NCBI GenBank assembly: GCA_002390845.1
Contig: DGQT01000099.1
Span: 40,815-104,814, forward strand
DNA length: 64,000 nucleotides
Direction of reading: 5' to 3'
From: Chitinophagaceae bacterium UBA4407
Lineage (GTDB): Bacteria > Bacteroidota > Bacteroidia > Chitinophagales > Chitinophagaceae
Both the position numbers and the translations under genes were made by a program. Position 1 is the first letter of the stretch. Every line of letters starts with the position of its first letter. Positions 51,285 through 59,996 of the stretch are shown one piece after another. The notes beneath the pieces are model-generated. The model was given only the letters and a program-made list of their open reading frames with translations, was not told the origin of the DNA and made no database searches.

Positions 51285-52507
51285 ATGAAAGTTTTTATAA
51301 CGGTTTCAATTTCTTCTTCTGAGGCAAGGAAGTATGCGAGTTTTCTTATAACAGCTTCCACCACTGCATCGGGGCAACTTGCACCGCTGGTGATAAGGAT
51401 TTTTAACGGTTGTTTGTTGGGTAAATAACCTGAAGTAATGGTTTCTTCTTTTGTTTGCCAGTTTGCGTGAATAATGTCTTTCACAGAAATTATTTTATCC
51501 GGCGCATTGATGAAATAAGTTGGCAGTTTTTGTTCGCACAATTCTACCAGGTGTGATGTGTTGCTGCTGTTATAACCACCTACCACAATGGCAAGATCTG
51601 CTTCGGTTTCAAGTAAGCCTGTTACAGCAGTTTGGTTATCGTTGGTGGCGTAGCAAAGGGTGTCTCTTGTATCGGCAAATCGTTCGCTGATAGTTTGGTC
51701 TGTTAACTGGTAATGCTGTTTGATAACCTGCTTTAAATAATCAGAAATCGCCTGTGTATCTGTTGCCAGTTGCGTGGTTTGGTTTACAACACCAATGCGG
51801 GCAAGATCTTTGGTAATATCAAAACTTTCAGACAACCTACCTTTAAATTCTGTGTAAAATTGTTCTGCCGGTTTTTCGCCTGTTATGTATTTTGCCAGTT
51901 CAATTGTTTCCTGCATATCATTTACCACAACTGTTGGCGTGTGCGATGATGCATGCGAAAATGTTGCCCTTGTTTCCTCATGTTTTGGTTTTCCATGTAC
52001 CACAATGCTGTAACCTTTTTCAGCTATCTGCTCGCTGCGGTTCCAAACCTTTTCTACAAAGGGGCAGGTAGTGTTGTATCTGGCTGTGGCAATGCCTTTA
52101 TTGTTCAGCATTGTTTCAATTTCGAGTGTAGTGCCGAATGCAGGAATAATAACCACATCGTCTTTTGTAATTTCATCAAAAGGTATTACCTGCCTGCCAT
52201 AAGTATCCTGTAAAAATTGTACACCTCTTGCCTGCAGATCTGCATTTACCTGCGGGTTATGGATCATTTCGCTTAACAGGAAAATTCTCTTGCCGGGGTT
52301 TTCATCAATCGTGTTAAACGCAATTTCAATGGCATTTTCTACGCCATAGCAAAACCCGAAATGCCTGGCAAGAAAAAATTGAACAGGGCCAAAATCAAGC
52401 AGGGTGGGGGAGAAGTCTTTTTTAAGTTTATCTTCCTGTTTGCGTTTATTCTTTATTGCCGAAATAAGGTTACTGCGATATATGTTGGGAACATTGAATT
52501 TTTTCAT
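51281..52507 (-). CDS. ispH: 4-hydroxy-3-methylbut-2-enyl diphosphate reductase (long-form)
   Basis: 408 residues from the ATG at 52507 (MKKFNVPNIYRSNLISAIKN); a TTG at 52528 would add seven residues. IspH makes IPP and DMAPP in the last step of the MEP pathway. The three [4Fe-4S] ligands are present: Cys53 (HFGFCYGVENAI), Cys148 (TTCPFVEKVW) and Cys378 (SGASCPDAVV), plus VVHGKPKHEETRATFSH. At 408 residues it is longer than the about 310-residue E. coli enzyme because of an N-terminal extension and insertions, a form I associate with Bacteroidota and relatives. It overlaps the convergent DCC gene by 4 bp. Confidence 0.96.
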   Translation of the reverse strand: MKKFNVPNIYRSNLISAIKNKRKQEDKLKKDFSPTLLDFGPVQFFLARHFGFCYGVENAIEIAFNTIDENPGKRIFLLSEMIHNPQVNADLQARGVQFLQDTYGRQVIPFDEITKDDVVIIPAFGTTLEIETMLNNKGIATARYNTTCPFVEKVWNRSEQIAEKGYSIVVHGKPKHEETRATFSHASSHTPTVVVNDMQETIELAKYITGEKPAEQFYTEFKGRLSESFDITKDLARIGVVNQTTQLATDTQAISDYLKQVIKQHYQLTDQTISERFADTRDTLCYATNDNQTAVTGLLETEADLAIVVGGYNSSNTSHLVELCEQKLPTYFINAPDKIISVKDIIHANWQTKEETITSGYLPNKQPLKILITSGASCPDAVVEAVIRKLAYFLASEEEIETVIKTFI

Positions 52508-52628
52508 GCGAATTCTTAACCTCTCCAAAGGAGCGGAACTTGTTTTGCTGTAATAACGGCGAAGTTAATGAAGTTGCAATAAAGGATGTTTTTTGAGGTT
52601 GATACAATGCTGAATAATGTTCCGGAAG

Positions 52629-52670
52629 ATGAACGGATTGCGACGCAAGAGGCGAGGCCATAAAATACTA
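52629..52670 (-). repeat. Dispersed repeat, right arm, variant D
   Basis: GATGAACGGATTGCGACGCA (52629-52648), followed by AGAGGCGAGGCCATAAAATAC. It matches the D arms at 4040, 10374 and 60772. It has no left partner before it (the previous core, 49972, has the same orientation). Confidence 0.65.
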
Positions 52671-52729
52671 CAGCTGGTATTGTAAAAATTATACTTGCAA
52701 AAACTGTTAAAACTTATTAATTTTCAATT

Positions 52730-53482
52730 ATGCAAACCATTCATGATGTTATTATAAAGCTTGACGAAATTGTACAGCAATGTGCAAACGAAAATAAACG
52801 TGCCGGCTATTTTGCAGCATTGTATAAACGAATGACACTTGCAGTTGCTGAGGGGATTAAGCATGGAATGTTTGAAGATGGCGCCAGAATGGAAAAGCTT
52901 GATGTAAATTTTGCAACACGTTATATTGATGCTTATGATGCATATTATGCGGGCAGGCCGTGCACAGCTTCGTGGAAATTTGTTTTCGATAACTGTGCAG
53001 GTGATAAACTTATTGTACTGCAACATTTGCTGCTTGGTATAAACACACATATAAATCTTGATCTTGCTATTGCATCTGCTGTTACCGCTCCGGGCAATGC
53101 TATCAACGCTTTGCAAAATGATTTCAATCGCATTAACCAGGTTATTGCCGCGCTTATTGATGATGTACAGGAATGTTTATGCCAGGTTTGGTTTCCTATG
53201 CGTATGCTTGCTAAAATTGCAAACGGAAGACAAATGTCTGTGCTCAATTTCAGCATAGATAAAGCAAGAGAAACATCGTGGGCAAATGCTGTGTTACTTT
53301 CATCAATAAGCGTTGATATGCAGCCAGGTTATATTCATCAGATGGACACGGCTGTAAAAGCAGTTGGCTCAAAAATATTTTCGCCGGGGATGATGATGAA
53401 TTTTATTTTAAAAGCAATTCACGAAACAGAGTACGATGATATCAGCCGCACTATAAATCTAATAAACACAACAGTTGTGTAA
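52730..53482 (+). CDS. Conserved protein, DUF5995-like
   Basis: 250 residues, mostly helical, cytoplasmic, without membrane segments. The middle contains WKFVFDNCAGDKLIVLQHLL-LGINTHINLDLAIA, a segment (LGINTHINLDL) I associate with the DUF5995 family, followed by FNRINQVIAALIDDVQECLC and the late AHxxAxLL-like SWANAVLLSSISVDMQPGYI. The histidines in LGINTHINLDL could bind metal. Function is unknown. It ends directly against the convergent HD gene with no gap. Confidence 0.75.
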   Translation: MQTIHDVIIKLDEIVQQCANENKRAGYFAALYKRMTLAVAEGIKHGMFEDGARMEKLDVNFATRYIDAYDAYYAGRPCTASWKFVFDNCAGDKLIVLQHLLLGINTHINLDLAIASAVTAPGNAINALQNDFNRINQVIAALIDDVQECLCQVWFPMRMLAKIANGRQMSVLNFSIDKARETSWANAVLLSSISVDMQPGYIHQMDTAVKAVGSKIFSPGMMMNFILKAIHETEYDDISRTINLINTTVV

Positions 53483-54085
53483 CTATAAAGTAACGGTTGC
53501 CTGCTTCGGAATAATAAATATAATAAGATCGTCTAATGTAATGTTTGCCCGCTCACATGCATCATCAATATCTTCTCTTGAAACATTGGCTGCAAAAGAT
53601 TTTTCTTTCAAGCGCTTCTTCACACCTTTTAAATCCATGCCTTCGTAACCATTAGGGCGCATTAAAGAATAGGCATGTATTAAACCGCTCAGTTCATCAA
53701 ATGCAAAAAGCATTTTATCCATTTTTGTTTCAGGTTCCACACCAAAATGTAACGGGCCATGGCTTGCAATTGCATGAATAATTTCAGGATCAACATTCCT
53801 GTTTTCCAGTTCTTCAATAATTTTTTTGCAATGGCGTTCGGGCCATTGATCCCAATCCGCATCGTGCAGCAGGCCGGCCATTTCCCACCGCCATTGATCT
53901 GCTTCATTTAAATTTTCTTTTTCTGCCGCCCACGATTTCATTAAAGCCGCCACCTGCTTCATGTGCAGTTGTAAACGCGGATTTAGTACCCATGTGTTAA
54001 ACAATTCCTCCGCTTCATCCCTCGACAAAACATTGCCTGCATCCGCTGCATTGCCAAAACTATTCCGGTTAAGCAATAAAGACAT
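53483..54085 (-). CDS. HD-domain phosphohydrolase-like protein
   Basis: 200 residues. The HD metal site is visible: an N-terminal His (LHMKQVAALM), the pair AGLLHDADWDQWPE, then the HAIASHG motif with its His, and the closing Asp in MLFAFDELSGLIHAY. These residues coordinate divalent metal in HD phosphohydrolases acting on nucleotides or cyclic nucleotides. Substrate is unknown. It shares a zero-gap boundary with the convergent gene before it. A repeat left core lies upstream (54162). Confidence 0.9.
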   Translation of the reverse strand: MSLLLNRNSFGNAADAGNVLSRDEAEELFNTWVLNPRLQLHMKQVAALMKSWAAEKENLNEADQWRWEMAGLLHDADWDQWPERHCKKIIEELENRNVDPEIIHAIASHGPLHFGVEPETKMDKMLFAFDELSGLIHAYSLMRPNGYEGMDLKGVKKRLKEKSFAANVSREDIDDACERANITLDDLIIFIIPKQATVTL

Positions 54086-54133
54086 TATAAATAAGTTTCA
54101 TCAAAAATAAATGAATTGAAATACATTATGAAC

Positions 54134-54310
54134 TTAGCTGAAGCGGTACTATGAAGCTTTGGTTGTGTCACTCACTTGTACGTTCGGAAGATGAGGCAAC
54201 AAGACAATGAGGTAACAGGCAAAAAGTAAAGCCTCATTGTTCATTTCTATTCTACAGTACAAGAGTGCGACGCAACTAAGATGCTATAAAAATCTTAAGC
54301 CGGGCTCATA
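54134..54310. repeat. Dispersed repeat element with hairpin interior
   Basis: Left core, variant B, at 54162-54181, then GTTCGGAAGATGAGGC, an interior with GATGAGGCAACAAGACAATG and GCCTCATTGTTC arms, and right core GTACAAGAGTGCGACGCAAC at 54257-54276. The right outer end is AAGCCGGGCTCATAAAATTTC. The remaining 80 bp to mnmA hold a TATCTTTG (54371-54378) that resembles a -7 element. Confidence 0.8.
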
Positions 54311-54393
54311 AAATTTCTTATAACGAAAACCTGCATTCGGCAGCATTCTGCGCTACTCAACACGAAAACTTATCTTTGCCAAAATTTTTTGAA

Positions 54394-55500
54394 ATGGGTG
54401 CTAAAGGAAAAGTACTGGTGGCCATGAGTGGGGGTATCGATAGTACCGTAGTGGCGTTAATGCTGCACCATGAAGGTTATGAAGTGGTGGGCATTACGAT
54501 GAAAACGTGGGATTATGCTACCAGCGGTGGGGGGCATAAAGAAACCGGATGCTGTAATATTGACAGTTTTAACGATGCGAGGCAAGCTGCTGTGCAGCAT
54601 GGTTTCCCACATTTTATTTTAGACATACGCGAAGAGTTTGGCGATTTTGTAATCGAAAATTTTGTAGAAGAATATATGGCAGGCCGCACACCAAACCCTT
54701 GTGTAATGTGCAACACGCATATTAAATGGCGGGCATTACTAAAACGTGCCGATGCTTTGGGCTGCGAGTTTATTGCCACTGGCCACTACGCCAATATTTC
54801 CAAAGCTGATAACAGTCGGTACGTTATAAGCAAGGGTTTGGATGAAACCAAAGATCAAAGCTATGTACTGTGGGGGCTCGATCAGGAATTATTAAGCCGC
54901 ACAATTATGCCGCTTGGGAAATATCGTAAATCTGCAATAAGGCAAATGGCCATTGACTATGGTTATCCTGAACTTGCAAAAAAAAGTGAGAGTTATGAAA
55001 TATGTTTTGTGCCCGATAATGATTACCGTGGTTTTTTAAAACGTCGGGTTGAAGGGCTTGAAGAGAATGTTGCCGGTGGTTGGTTTACAGATAAGCATGG
55101 CAAAAAATTAGGCGAACACCGTGGCTATCCTTTTTACACGGTAGGCCAGCGTAAAGGTTTGGAAATTGCGTTGGGTAAACCCGCTTATGTAACTGCAATT
55201 GATCCCGCTAACAACATAGTGGTGCTGGGCGATGAAGAAGATCTTTCGCAAAATGATATGCTCGTTACGCGCCTTAACTGGATTAAGTACGATGGCATAA
55301 CAGATGGGATGGAAGCACTCACTAAAATCCGTTATAAAGACAAGGGTGCATTAAGCAATTTATATGCAAATGGTAATGGCGGTATACGGGTTCGTTTTTA
55401 TGAAAACGTAAAAAGTATTGCACCCGGCCAGAGCGCTGTATTTTATGAAGGTGATGAGGTTATTGGCGGTGGAATTATTCAACGTGGTAGTTTGTTGTGA
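54394..55500 (+). CDS. mnmA: tRNA-specific 2-thiouridylase
   Basis: 368 residues from the ATG at 54394 (MGAKGKVLVAMSGGIDSTVV); a TTG at 54376 adds six residues that are not conserved. MnmA thiolates U34 of tRNA-Lys/Glu/Gln. The PP-loop ATP-binding SGGIDS is at 12-17, the catalytic cysteines are Cys106 (NPCVMCN) and Cys204 (SYEICFVPD), and FYTVGQRKGLEIALGKPAYV is a family signature. The extra cysteine pair TGCCNIDSFNDARQAA is common to the bacterial/organellar form. It is followed by a terminator and a repeat. Confidence 0.97.
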   Translation: MGAKGKVLVAMSGGIDSTVVALMLHHEGYEVVGITMKTWDYATSGGGHKETGCCNIDSFNDARQAAVQHGFPHFILDIREEFGDFVIENFVEEYMAGRTPNPCVMCNTHIKWRALLKRADALGCEFIATGHYANISKADNSRYVISKGLDETKDQSYVLWGLDQELLSRTIMPLGKYRKSAIRQMAIDYGYPELAKKSESYEICFVPDNDYRGFLKRRVEGLEENVAGGWFTDKHGKKLGEHRGYPFYTVGQRKGLEIALGKPAYVTAIDPANNIVVLGDEEDLSQNDMLVTRLNWIKYDGITDGMEALTKIRYKDKGALSNLYANGNGGIRVRFYENVKSIAPGQSAVFYEGDEVIGGGIIQRGSLL

Positions 55501-55529
55501 GTGATTAATTGTAATTAATAAATTTCACA

Positions 55530-55562
55530 AAAAATCCTGTTTGTATAAGCAGGATTTTTTTA
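55530..55562 (+). terminator. Rho-independent terminator after mnmA
   Basis: AAAAATCCTG (55530-55539) pairs with CAGGATTTTT (55550-55559), followed by TTT. It also reads as a weaker terminator for the opposite strand. Confidence 0.85.
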
Positions 55563-55589
55563 TTGACCAATCAGTATTGCTACTATTTA

Positions 55590-55625
55590 ACTTTTGTTGC
55601 GTCGCACTCTTTTACAGCAGTAATT
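55590..55625 (+). repeat. Dispersed repeat, left core
   Basis: CTTTTGTTGCGTCGCACTCTTTTACAGCAG with the core at 55596-55615. It is followed immediately by the stop codon of the CHAT gene. Its inverted partner is at 59934, so the pair encloses the four-gene CHAT cassette. Confidence 0.75.
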
Positions 55626-58403
55626 CTATTGGGTATTGTGCCGTTTGCGTTTTAATAAAATAAAAGTTGCAAATGCAAGTACAGTTCCTGAAACTATTGC
55701 AATCCACAACCACTGTGTGTTTTGATCGGGCAATAATTTAAGCGGCTCTGTATTGCCGATAAGTACCATATTGGCCCAGTAATAAGGAAGTGCTTTTTCG
55801 CTATTGTTGTTTTTAATAAAATCAATTTTTGCTTTTTGCAGGGCACTGTCCTTACTCATTCCCTGCGATAGATATTTATGAAAGTTTGCAGATATTTCGT
55901 AGATCATATCTTCATCTGCATTCCACAATGTAGCAGCAATAGAAGGAATACCGGCGGCAGTAAAACCACGTGCAAGACTGTAAATACCTTCTCCTGTAGC
56001 ATTCTTGCCAACATTGGTTTGACAGGCGCTTAATACTACCAGTTTAGTAGCAGGCTTAGTGTTTAATAATTGTAATTCTGAAAGATTGATAGTAGAATCC
56101 TGCATGTATAATTTAGGTTCTTTATCGCTACTGTCAGCACTTGCATGAGAGAAAACATTTACAATTGTATAGCCTGCGATCTTTTGAATAAAATTATTTT
56201 TTGTAGCGTCATTTTTTATGAGCAATAAATTATTGTTGTAATAATCTGCAGAATTGGCTAACGCTGTTGCAGAGTTTTTAAGGTCAGGTACGTCAAGATA
56301 TTTCTGAAATGAAACGGGGGCAAAACCAATGAAATTGTCCTTTGCCGGAAAGTCGGTAAATCGCTTTAGCAGGTAAGTTGCTGAGTAGGCATAACTGAAA
56401 GTATAATCCTGAATAAGAAAATGGCCGTTTTTAGCATCAGTGTATAATGCTTCGAAAGGCAGCAGGAAATTATCTGAGCAAATAATAACCCTGCCTTTTG
56501 GCAAATTTAATGGCTGAAATAGTGTTTTGTAAATTGAATTTGATAAGGCTTTAAATGAAGTGTAGTAATAATTTAATGAATCTTTATTTGAGCAAAAATT
56601 AATGAACCCATTGATCTCTTCACGGTGAAAATTGTTTTTGTCAAGTTTAAATATCCTGGTGTTACCTGCAGTAATACTCAGGATATAAGCCACTGTATCG
56701 TTGGTGAAATAATGAACAAAACTTTGGTGGTTTAATGAAAGATATTTTTTTAAAGAGTCGAGCTTTGGAACTTCATCTGCATATTTGTATTGATAGTAGG
56801 CAGGGTATTTTTGATAGAGCACTTTTATAAAGTCGTCTAAATTTTTCTTTGCGTTAATGCTGTTGCTATATTGCCTTTGGTACTCAGGGGTATTGCTTTC
56901 TAAAAGCAACAACTTTTGTTGTTCGGTAACAATTTTTATCTGTAATTCCCGCTCTTTTGCAGCCTCAATTTCGGGTAAACGAGAAGATGCACTCAATTCG
57001 TTCAGCTTGTCATTTAGTAGAACAGCCCTGCTTTTTTCCATAAAATAAAAGGCATGCCTTGTATCATTGGTAATGTAGCACACCTCCATTGCTTTTGAAA
57101 AAAAATCCCTTGTTTTATTTCGCCAGTAAAGTTTGCTTTGTTCTCCGGATTGCTCATGCCTTGTTTGGGTAATAACAGAATCTGTAATTAAAGCAGTTTC
57201 TAAAGCTGCTTTAATATACTTTTGTTCTTTTGTTTCTTTAAATATTTGCAACAATAGCTCCGTTTTGTTTACTAATAAAACGGTAATACGATCTTTGTTT
57301 CCAATAAGATTAAGAAATGATGTGGGTGGGTTTTTTAAAATATCACCGCTTGCTTCCACTTTTAAGTCATTAAAGGCCATTACATAAAAGTCAGCAGCTT
57401 GTTTATAATTATGTTCATTAAAGCCAGCCTCGCCAAGATTAATGTGCGCTGCAGCCAACCTGGAAAAATCTTTATCTTTTTTGGCGTATTCAATGGTTTT
57501 GTGGTAACTTTCTTTTGCTTTTGAATAATTATGCAAACTGTTTAAATAAAAATTACCCAAGTCAATATAGTCACTTGCTACCTGGCCATTATTACCTGAT
57601 TTTAGTCTTTCCTGAATTGCGTGCTTAAAAAATAATTCGGCTTTTGTAAAGTCTTTTTGCTTTTCTGAAATCAACCCCTTTGTTTTAATGGCAGAAGCAA
57701 GTGCAAATGGATTTTTACCATATTTTATAATGATTTCCACGTCGGATAGAGCTTCTGAAAATCTTTTTTCGAATACAAATGATTGAGCCCGTTGAACTAA
57801 AAAATCAATGTAGTAGGAGGAATCATTGTTTTCTAAAGAGTAATTTAAACCCAAAGTGCTTTCTTCAATGCATTTATGGTAATCGCCCAGGAAGAAGTAA
57901 ATATTAGTGTTATCAAGTTTTGCTTCAAGGATCGCTTCATTTGTGCCAGTAATTTTTTTTGCTATAATTATTGCACTGTCGTGATAAGCCAATGCCTTAT
58001 CAAAAAGCATCAAATCTTTAAAATAATATCCAAGGTTATTATAACCTTTTATTGAACCTGTTTTTGAACTACCTTTTTTTTCAGAAGTATTAATATGGAC
58101 TGATTTCAAAGTGAGTGCAATACACAAATCATAATTTTTGTTTACATAATATTCATATATCCCCATCTGGATTAGCATTTTTGCATAAGTTGAATCCTGG
58201 GGTAAATCGTGAGCTTCGAATAGCTTTTTAAAATTATAGAATAAGGTTAGTTTTTGTTGTTGCGAAAGGGCTTTATTTAAGATAATATTAGTAATACTAT
58301 CCTTGAAATTTTCATTGTTTATTTTTTGACTTAAACAAGTTATCCATAGAACGCAGGCAAGTAAAAAAGAAATACTTTTTTTGATAAAGCAAATTTTACA
58401 CAT
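55626..58403 (-). CDS. TPR-CHAT protein, membrane-anchored caspase-like protease
   Basis: 925 residues. A signal peptide (KKSISFLLACVLWITCLSQ) is followed by about a dozen TPR-like helical repeats to about residue 430 (KTKGLISEKQKDFTKAELFF; YSKAKESYHKTIEYAKKDKD) and a coiled-coil region (KERELQIKIVTEQQKLLLLE). The CHAT domain (about 560-880) carries the His-Cys dyad His753 (VNVFSHASADS) and Cys794 (VVLSACQTNVG), with GEGIYSLARGFTAAGIPSIA. A C-terminal helix (WLWIAIVSGTVLAFATFILL) and basic tail KRKRHN follow. CHAT proteases are caspase relatives that cleave specific targets; here it would face the periplasm or surface. It is the last of the cassette. Confidence 0.93.
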   Translation of the reverse strand: MCKICFIKKSISFLLACVLWITCLSQKINNENFKDSITNIILNKALSQQQKLTLFYNFKKLFEAHDLPQDSTYAKMLIQMGIYEYYVNKNYDLCIALTLKSVHINTSEKKGSSKTGSIKGYNNLGYYFKDLMLFDKALAYHDSAIIIAKKITGTNEAILEAKLDNTNIYFFLGDYHKCIEESTLGLNYSLENNDSSYYIDFLVQRAQSFVFEKRFSEALSDVEIIIKYGKNPFALASAIKTKGLISEKQKDFTKAELFFKHAIQERLKSGNNGQVASDYIDLGNFYLNSLHNYSKAKESYHKTIEYAKKDKDFSRLAAAHINLGEAGFNEHNYKQAADFYVMAFNDLKVEASGDILKNPPTSFLNLIGNKDRITVLLVNKTELLLQIFKETKEQKYIKAALETALITDSVITQTRHEQSGEQSKLYWRNKTRDFFSKAMEVCYITNDTRHAFYFMEKSRAVLLNDKLNELSASSRLPEIEAAKERELQIKIVTEQQKLLLLESNTPEYQRQYSNSINAKKNLDDFIKVLYQKYPAYYQYKYADEVPKLDSLKKYLSLNHQSFVHYFTNDTVAYILSITAGNTRIFKLDKNNFHREEINGFINFCSNKDSLNYYYTSFKALSNSIYKTLFQPLNLPKGRVIICSDNFLLPFEALYTDAKNGHFLIQDYTFSYAYSATYLLKRFTDFPAKDNFIGFAPVSFQKYLDVPDLKNSATALANSADYYNNNLLLIKNDATKNNFIQKIAGYTIVNVFSHASADSSDKEPKLYMQDSTINLSELQLLNTKPATKLVVLSACQTNVGKNATGEGIYSLARGFTAAGIPSIAATLWNADEDMIYEISANFHKYLSQGMSKDSALQKAKIDFIKNNNSEKALPYYWANMVLIGNTEPLKLLPDQNTQWLWIAIVSGTVLAFATFILLKRKRHNTQ

Positions 58404-58474
58404 GATAATGATTTAGCATAATTCAACTAATATATACACTCATTATCTTTTACCGTTATGTTTTCATAGGTTTT

Positions 58475-58723
58475 CTACTTAGGGCCGTGACCCGTACCAC
58501 TGGTATCTGTGGTGGTAATTTTTTTTGTAGTTGTTTTTTGCGTTAATATTTTGGATGGCCCATGCCCGGTAGTACTTGTATCTGTAGTAGTTATATTTGT
58601 TTGGGTAATATTGGGCGTTTTACAGCCTTCCGTCAGGGAATTTAATGTTAGAAACAAAAAGGTAAAAAAAATACTTTTTAAATAAATATTCCTTTTAAAA
58701 ACAACGATTTTAGAATAAATCAT
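58475..58723 (-). CDS. Small lipoprotein with repeated GTGHGP tail
   Basis: 82 residues. A hydrophobic segment (KSIFFTFLFLTLNSLTEG) leads to Cys34 (LTEGCK), a likely lipobox. After that come two near-identical short repeats: TTDTSTTGHGPSK (about 46-58) and TTDTSGTGHGPK (71-82). The second is the exact C-terminus. The same GTGxGP word occurs in the upstream gene (GTGRGPS), encoded by different synonymous codons, so it is conserved at protein level. No known family. It lies 71 bp before the CHAT gene and 44 bp after the next one, in one operon. Confidence 0.8.
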   Translation of the reverse strand: MIYSKIVVFKRNIYLKSIFFTFLFLTLNSLTEGCKTPNITQTNITTTDTSTTGHGPSKILTQKTTTKKITTTDTSGTGHGPK

Positions 58724-58767
58724 AAAATATTTTTATCTGTAAAGAATATTTTTTTAGGTTGTTATTA

Positions 58768-59028
58768 TTATTTTGGCAATGTTGTAGGATCAACCGGAGT
58801 TGTTCTCATAGAAGGCCCTCTACCGGTTCCATCACCACCACCTGTTGTAACTGCGCCTGCAATAATATCTGTATCTTTTCTTATTTGTGCTATCTCTTCT
58901 CTTATTCTTTCAAGCTCTGCTTTGTCAGTTTTTAGTGCTTTAAAAATCTGTGTCAATACTCCGCCAATATACACTAGTATAATTACCATTAATCCATCTA
59001 TAATTGTTTGTATAGTTACCTGGTCCAT
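58768..59028 (-). CDS. Small membrane-anchored coiled-coil protein with GTGRGP motif
   Basis: 86 residues. One membrane helix (about 9-29, IIDGLMVIILVYIGGVLTQI) is followed by an amphipathic coiled coil (about 35-57, KAELERIREEIAQIRKDTD) and a glycine-rich tail GGGDGTGRGPSM (63-74), ending RTTPVDPTTLPK. The GTGRGP segment resembles the GTGHGP tails of the next protein. Function is unknown. Position in a tight minus-strand cassette (60 bp after the TPR gene, 44 bp before the lipoprotein gene) suggests it works with them. Confidence 0.8.
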   Translation of the reverse strand: MDQVTIQTIIDGLMVIILVYIGGVLTQIFKALKTDKAELERIREEIAQIRKDTDIIAGAVTTGGGDGTGRGPSMRTTPVDPTTLPK

Positions 59029-59088
59029 AACAGTTGTTTTAAGTGGTTAAAAATATTAAATCAAATTAATAATAATTCATTTCAAATT

Positions 59089-59829
59089 TTAATTTAACTC
59101 ATCCAGCAATTTCTGTGCATCTTCACTGCCAAATTCTTTTTTCTCAACTATCTTGTTCAATAATTTTTTAGCTTCCTCTTTATCCCCGTTTTTATTTCGG
59201 CTAAGTAAGGTAAGGGCTTTTAAAAACATACCCGGATTACTTTGTAAATCCATTTCAGCTATTATTTGAAACTCATCAAGTGCTTTGTCGTAGTCTTTTG
59301 TTACAAGATAAACAATTCCTTCATATTTTTTTGCACTGATTGTTGCCGGTGAGCCTGTGTCGATTGATTTAAACAGTACTAAAGCCGAATCGTACTTTTT
59401 ATCATTGTAATATGCAATGCCCTGCTCTAATGTTTCTTTACCTCCGGCCATTGTGCCACTAAGGTGCATATAGTTTTCAGTAATATATTTATCAGCCAGT
59501 TGCCGTGGAGATGATTGGCTGTTTAAAAAAGTAAATACAACTGCAAATAATATACAGGCCGCTGCAGCATATGGAACCCATTTCCGGAAATCTATTTTCC
59601 TTACCGGTGTAGCTTCTGTTTTTAAATTATCAGCAGCTTTTAGTTCTTTCCATTGTACTTGTTTCTGTTCCAGTAATTTTTCGCGAAGGGCTTGCCTGGT
59701 AAGTGTGTACAAAGCCACTTCCTGTGCAAAAACATCGTCTGTTTCACATCTTTGTTCAAATGCTTTTTTTTCTGTTTCGTCCAGTGCATTTGTAAAATAA
59801 GCTTCTATATATTCTAATGTCTCCGTCAT
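59089..59829 (-). CDS. Membrane protein with TPR domain, anti-sigma-factor-like layout
   Basis: 246 residues. The N-terminal about 80 residues form a soluble, charged helical region (TETLEYIEAYFTNALDETEK) similar in size to the cytoplasmic part of anti-sigma factors but without a zinc HxxxCxxC motif. One membrane helix (about 84-103, WVPYAAAACILFAVVFTFLN) follows, then a periplasmic part with TPR-like repeats (EQGIAYYNDKKYDSALVLFK, KYEGIVYLVTKDYDKALDEF). The gene is 167 bp downstream of the ECF sigma factor gene on the same strand, so control of that sigma factor is a reasonable inference. Confidence 0.8.
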   Translation of the reverse strand: MTETLEYIEAYFTNALDETEKKAFEQRCETDDVFAQEVALYTLTRQALREKLLEQKQVQWKELKAADNLKTEATPVRKIDFRKWVPYAAAACILFAVVFTFLNSQSSPRQLADKYITENYMHLSGTMAGGKETLEQGIAYYNDKKYDSALVLFKSIDTGSPATISAKKYEGIVYLVTKDYDKALDEFQIIAEMDLQSNPGMFLKALTLLSRNKNGDKEEAKKLLNKIVEKKEFGSEDAQKLLDELN

Positions 59830-59933
59830 AATAATCCGGTTTAAAGGGTTAGTAAGTTATTAATGCTGTTTCTTTTTTTGGAGCGTAAACAAACTGTGTT
59901 CCGGGCTGCTGAAAGCCTAATAAAATTAATTCA

Positions 59934-59988
59934 GTACAAGTGTGCGACGCAAGGAACGATCATTAGTATTACTAAAGCCCGGCTCAAA
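59934..59988 (-). repeat. Dispersed repeat, right half-element
   Basis: Core GTACAAGTGTGCGACGCAAG at 59934-59953, followed by GAACGATCATTAGTATTAC and the outer AAGCCCGGCTCAAAAAAAAT. It separates the sigma gene from the rest of the cassette. Confidence 0.8.
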
Positions 59989-59996
59989 AAAAATTC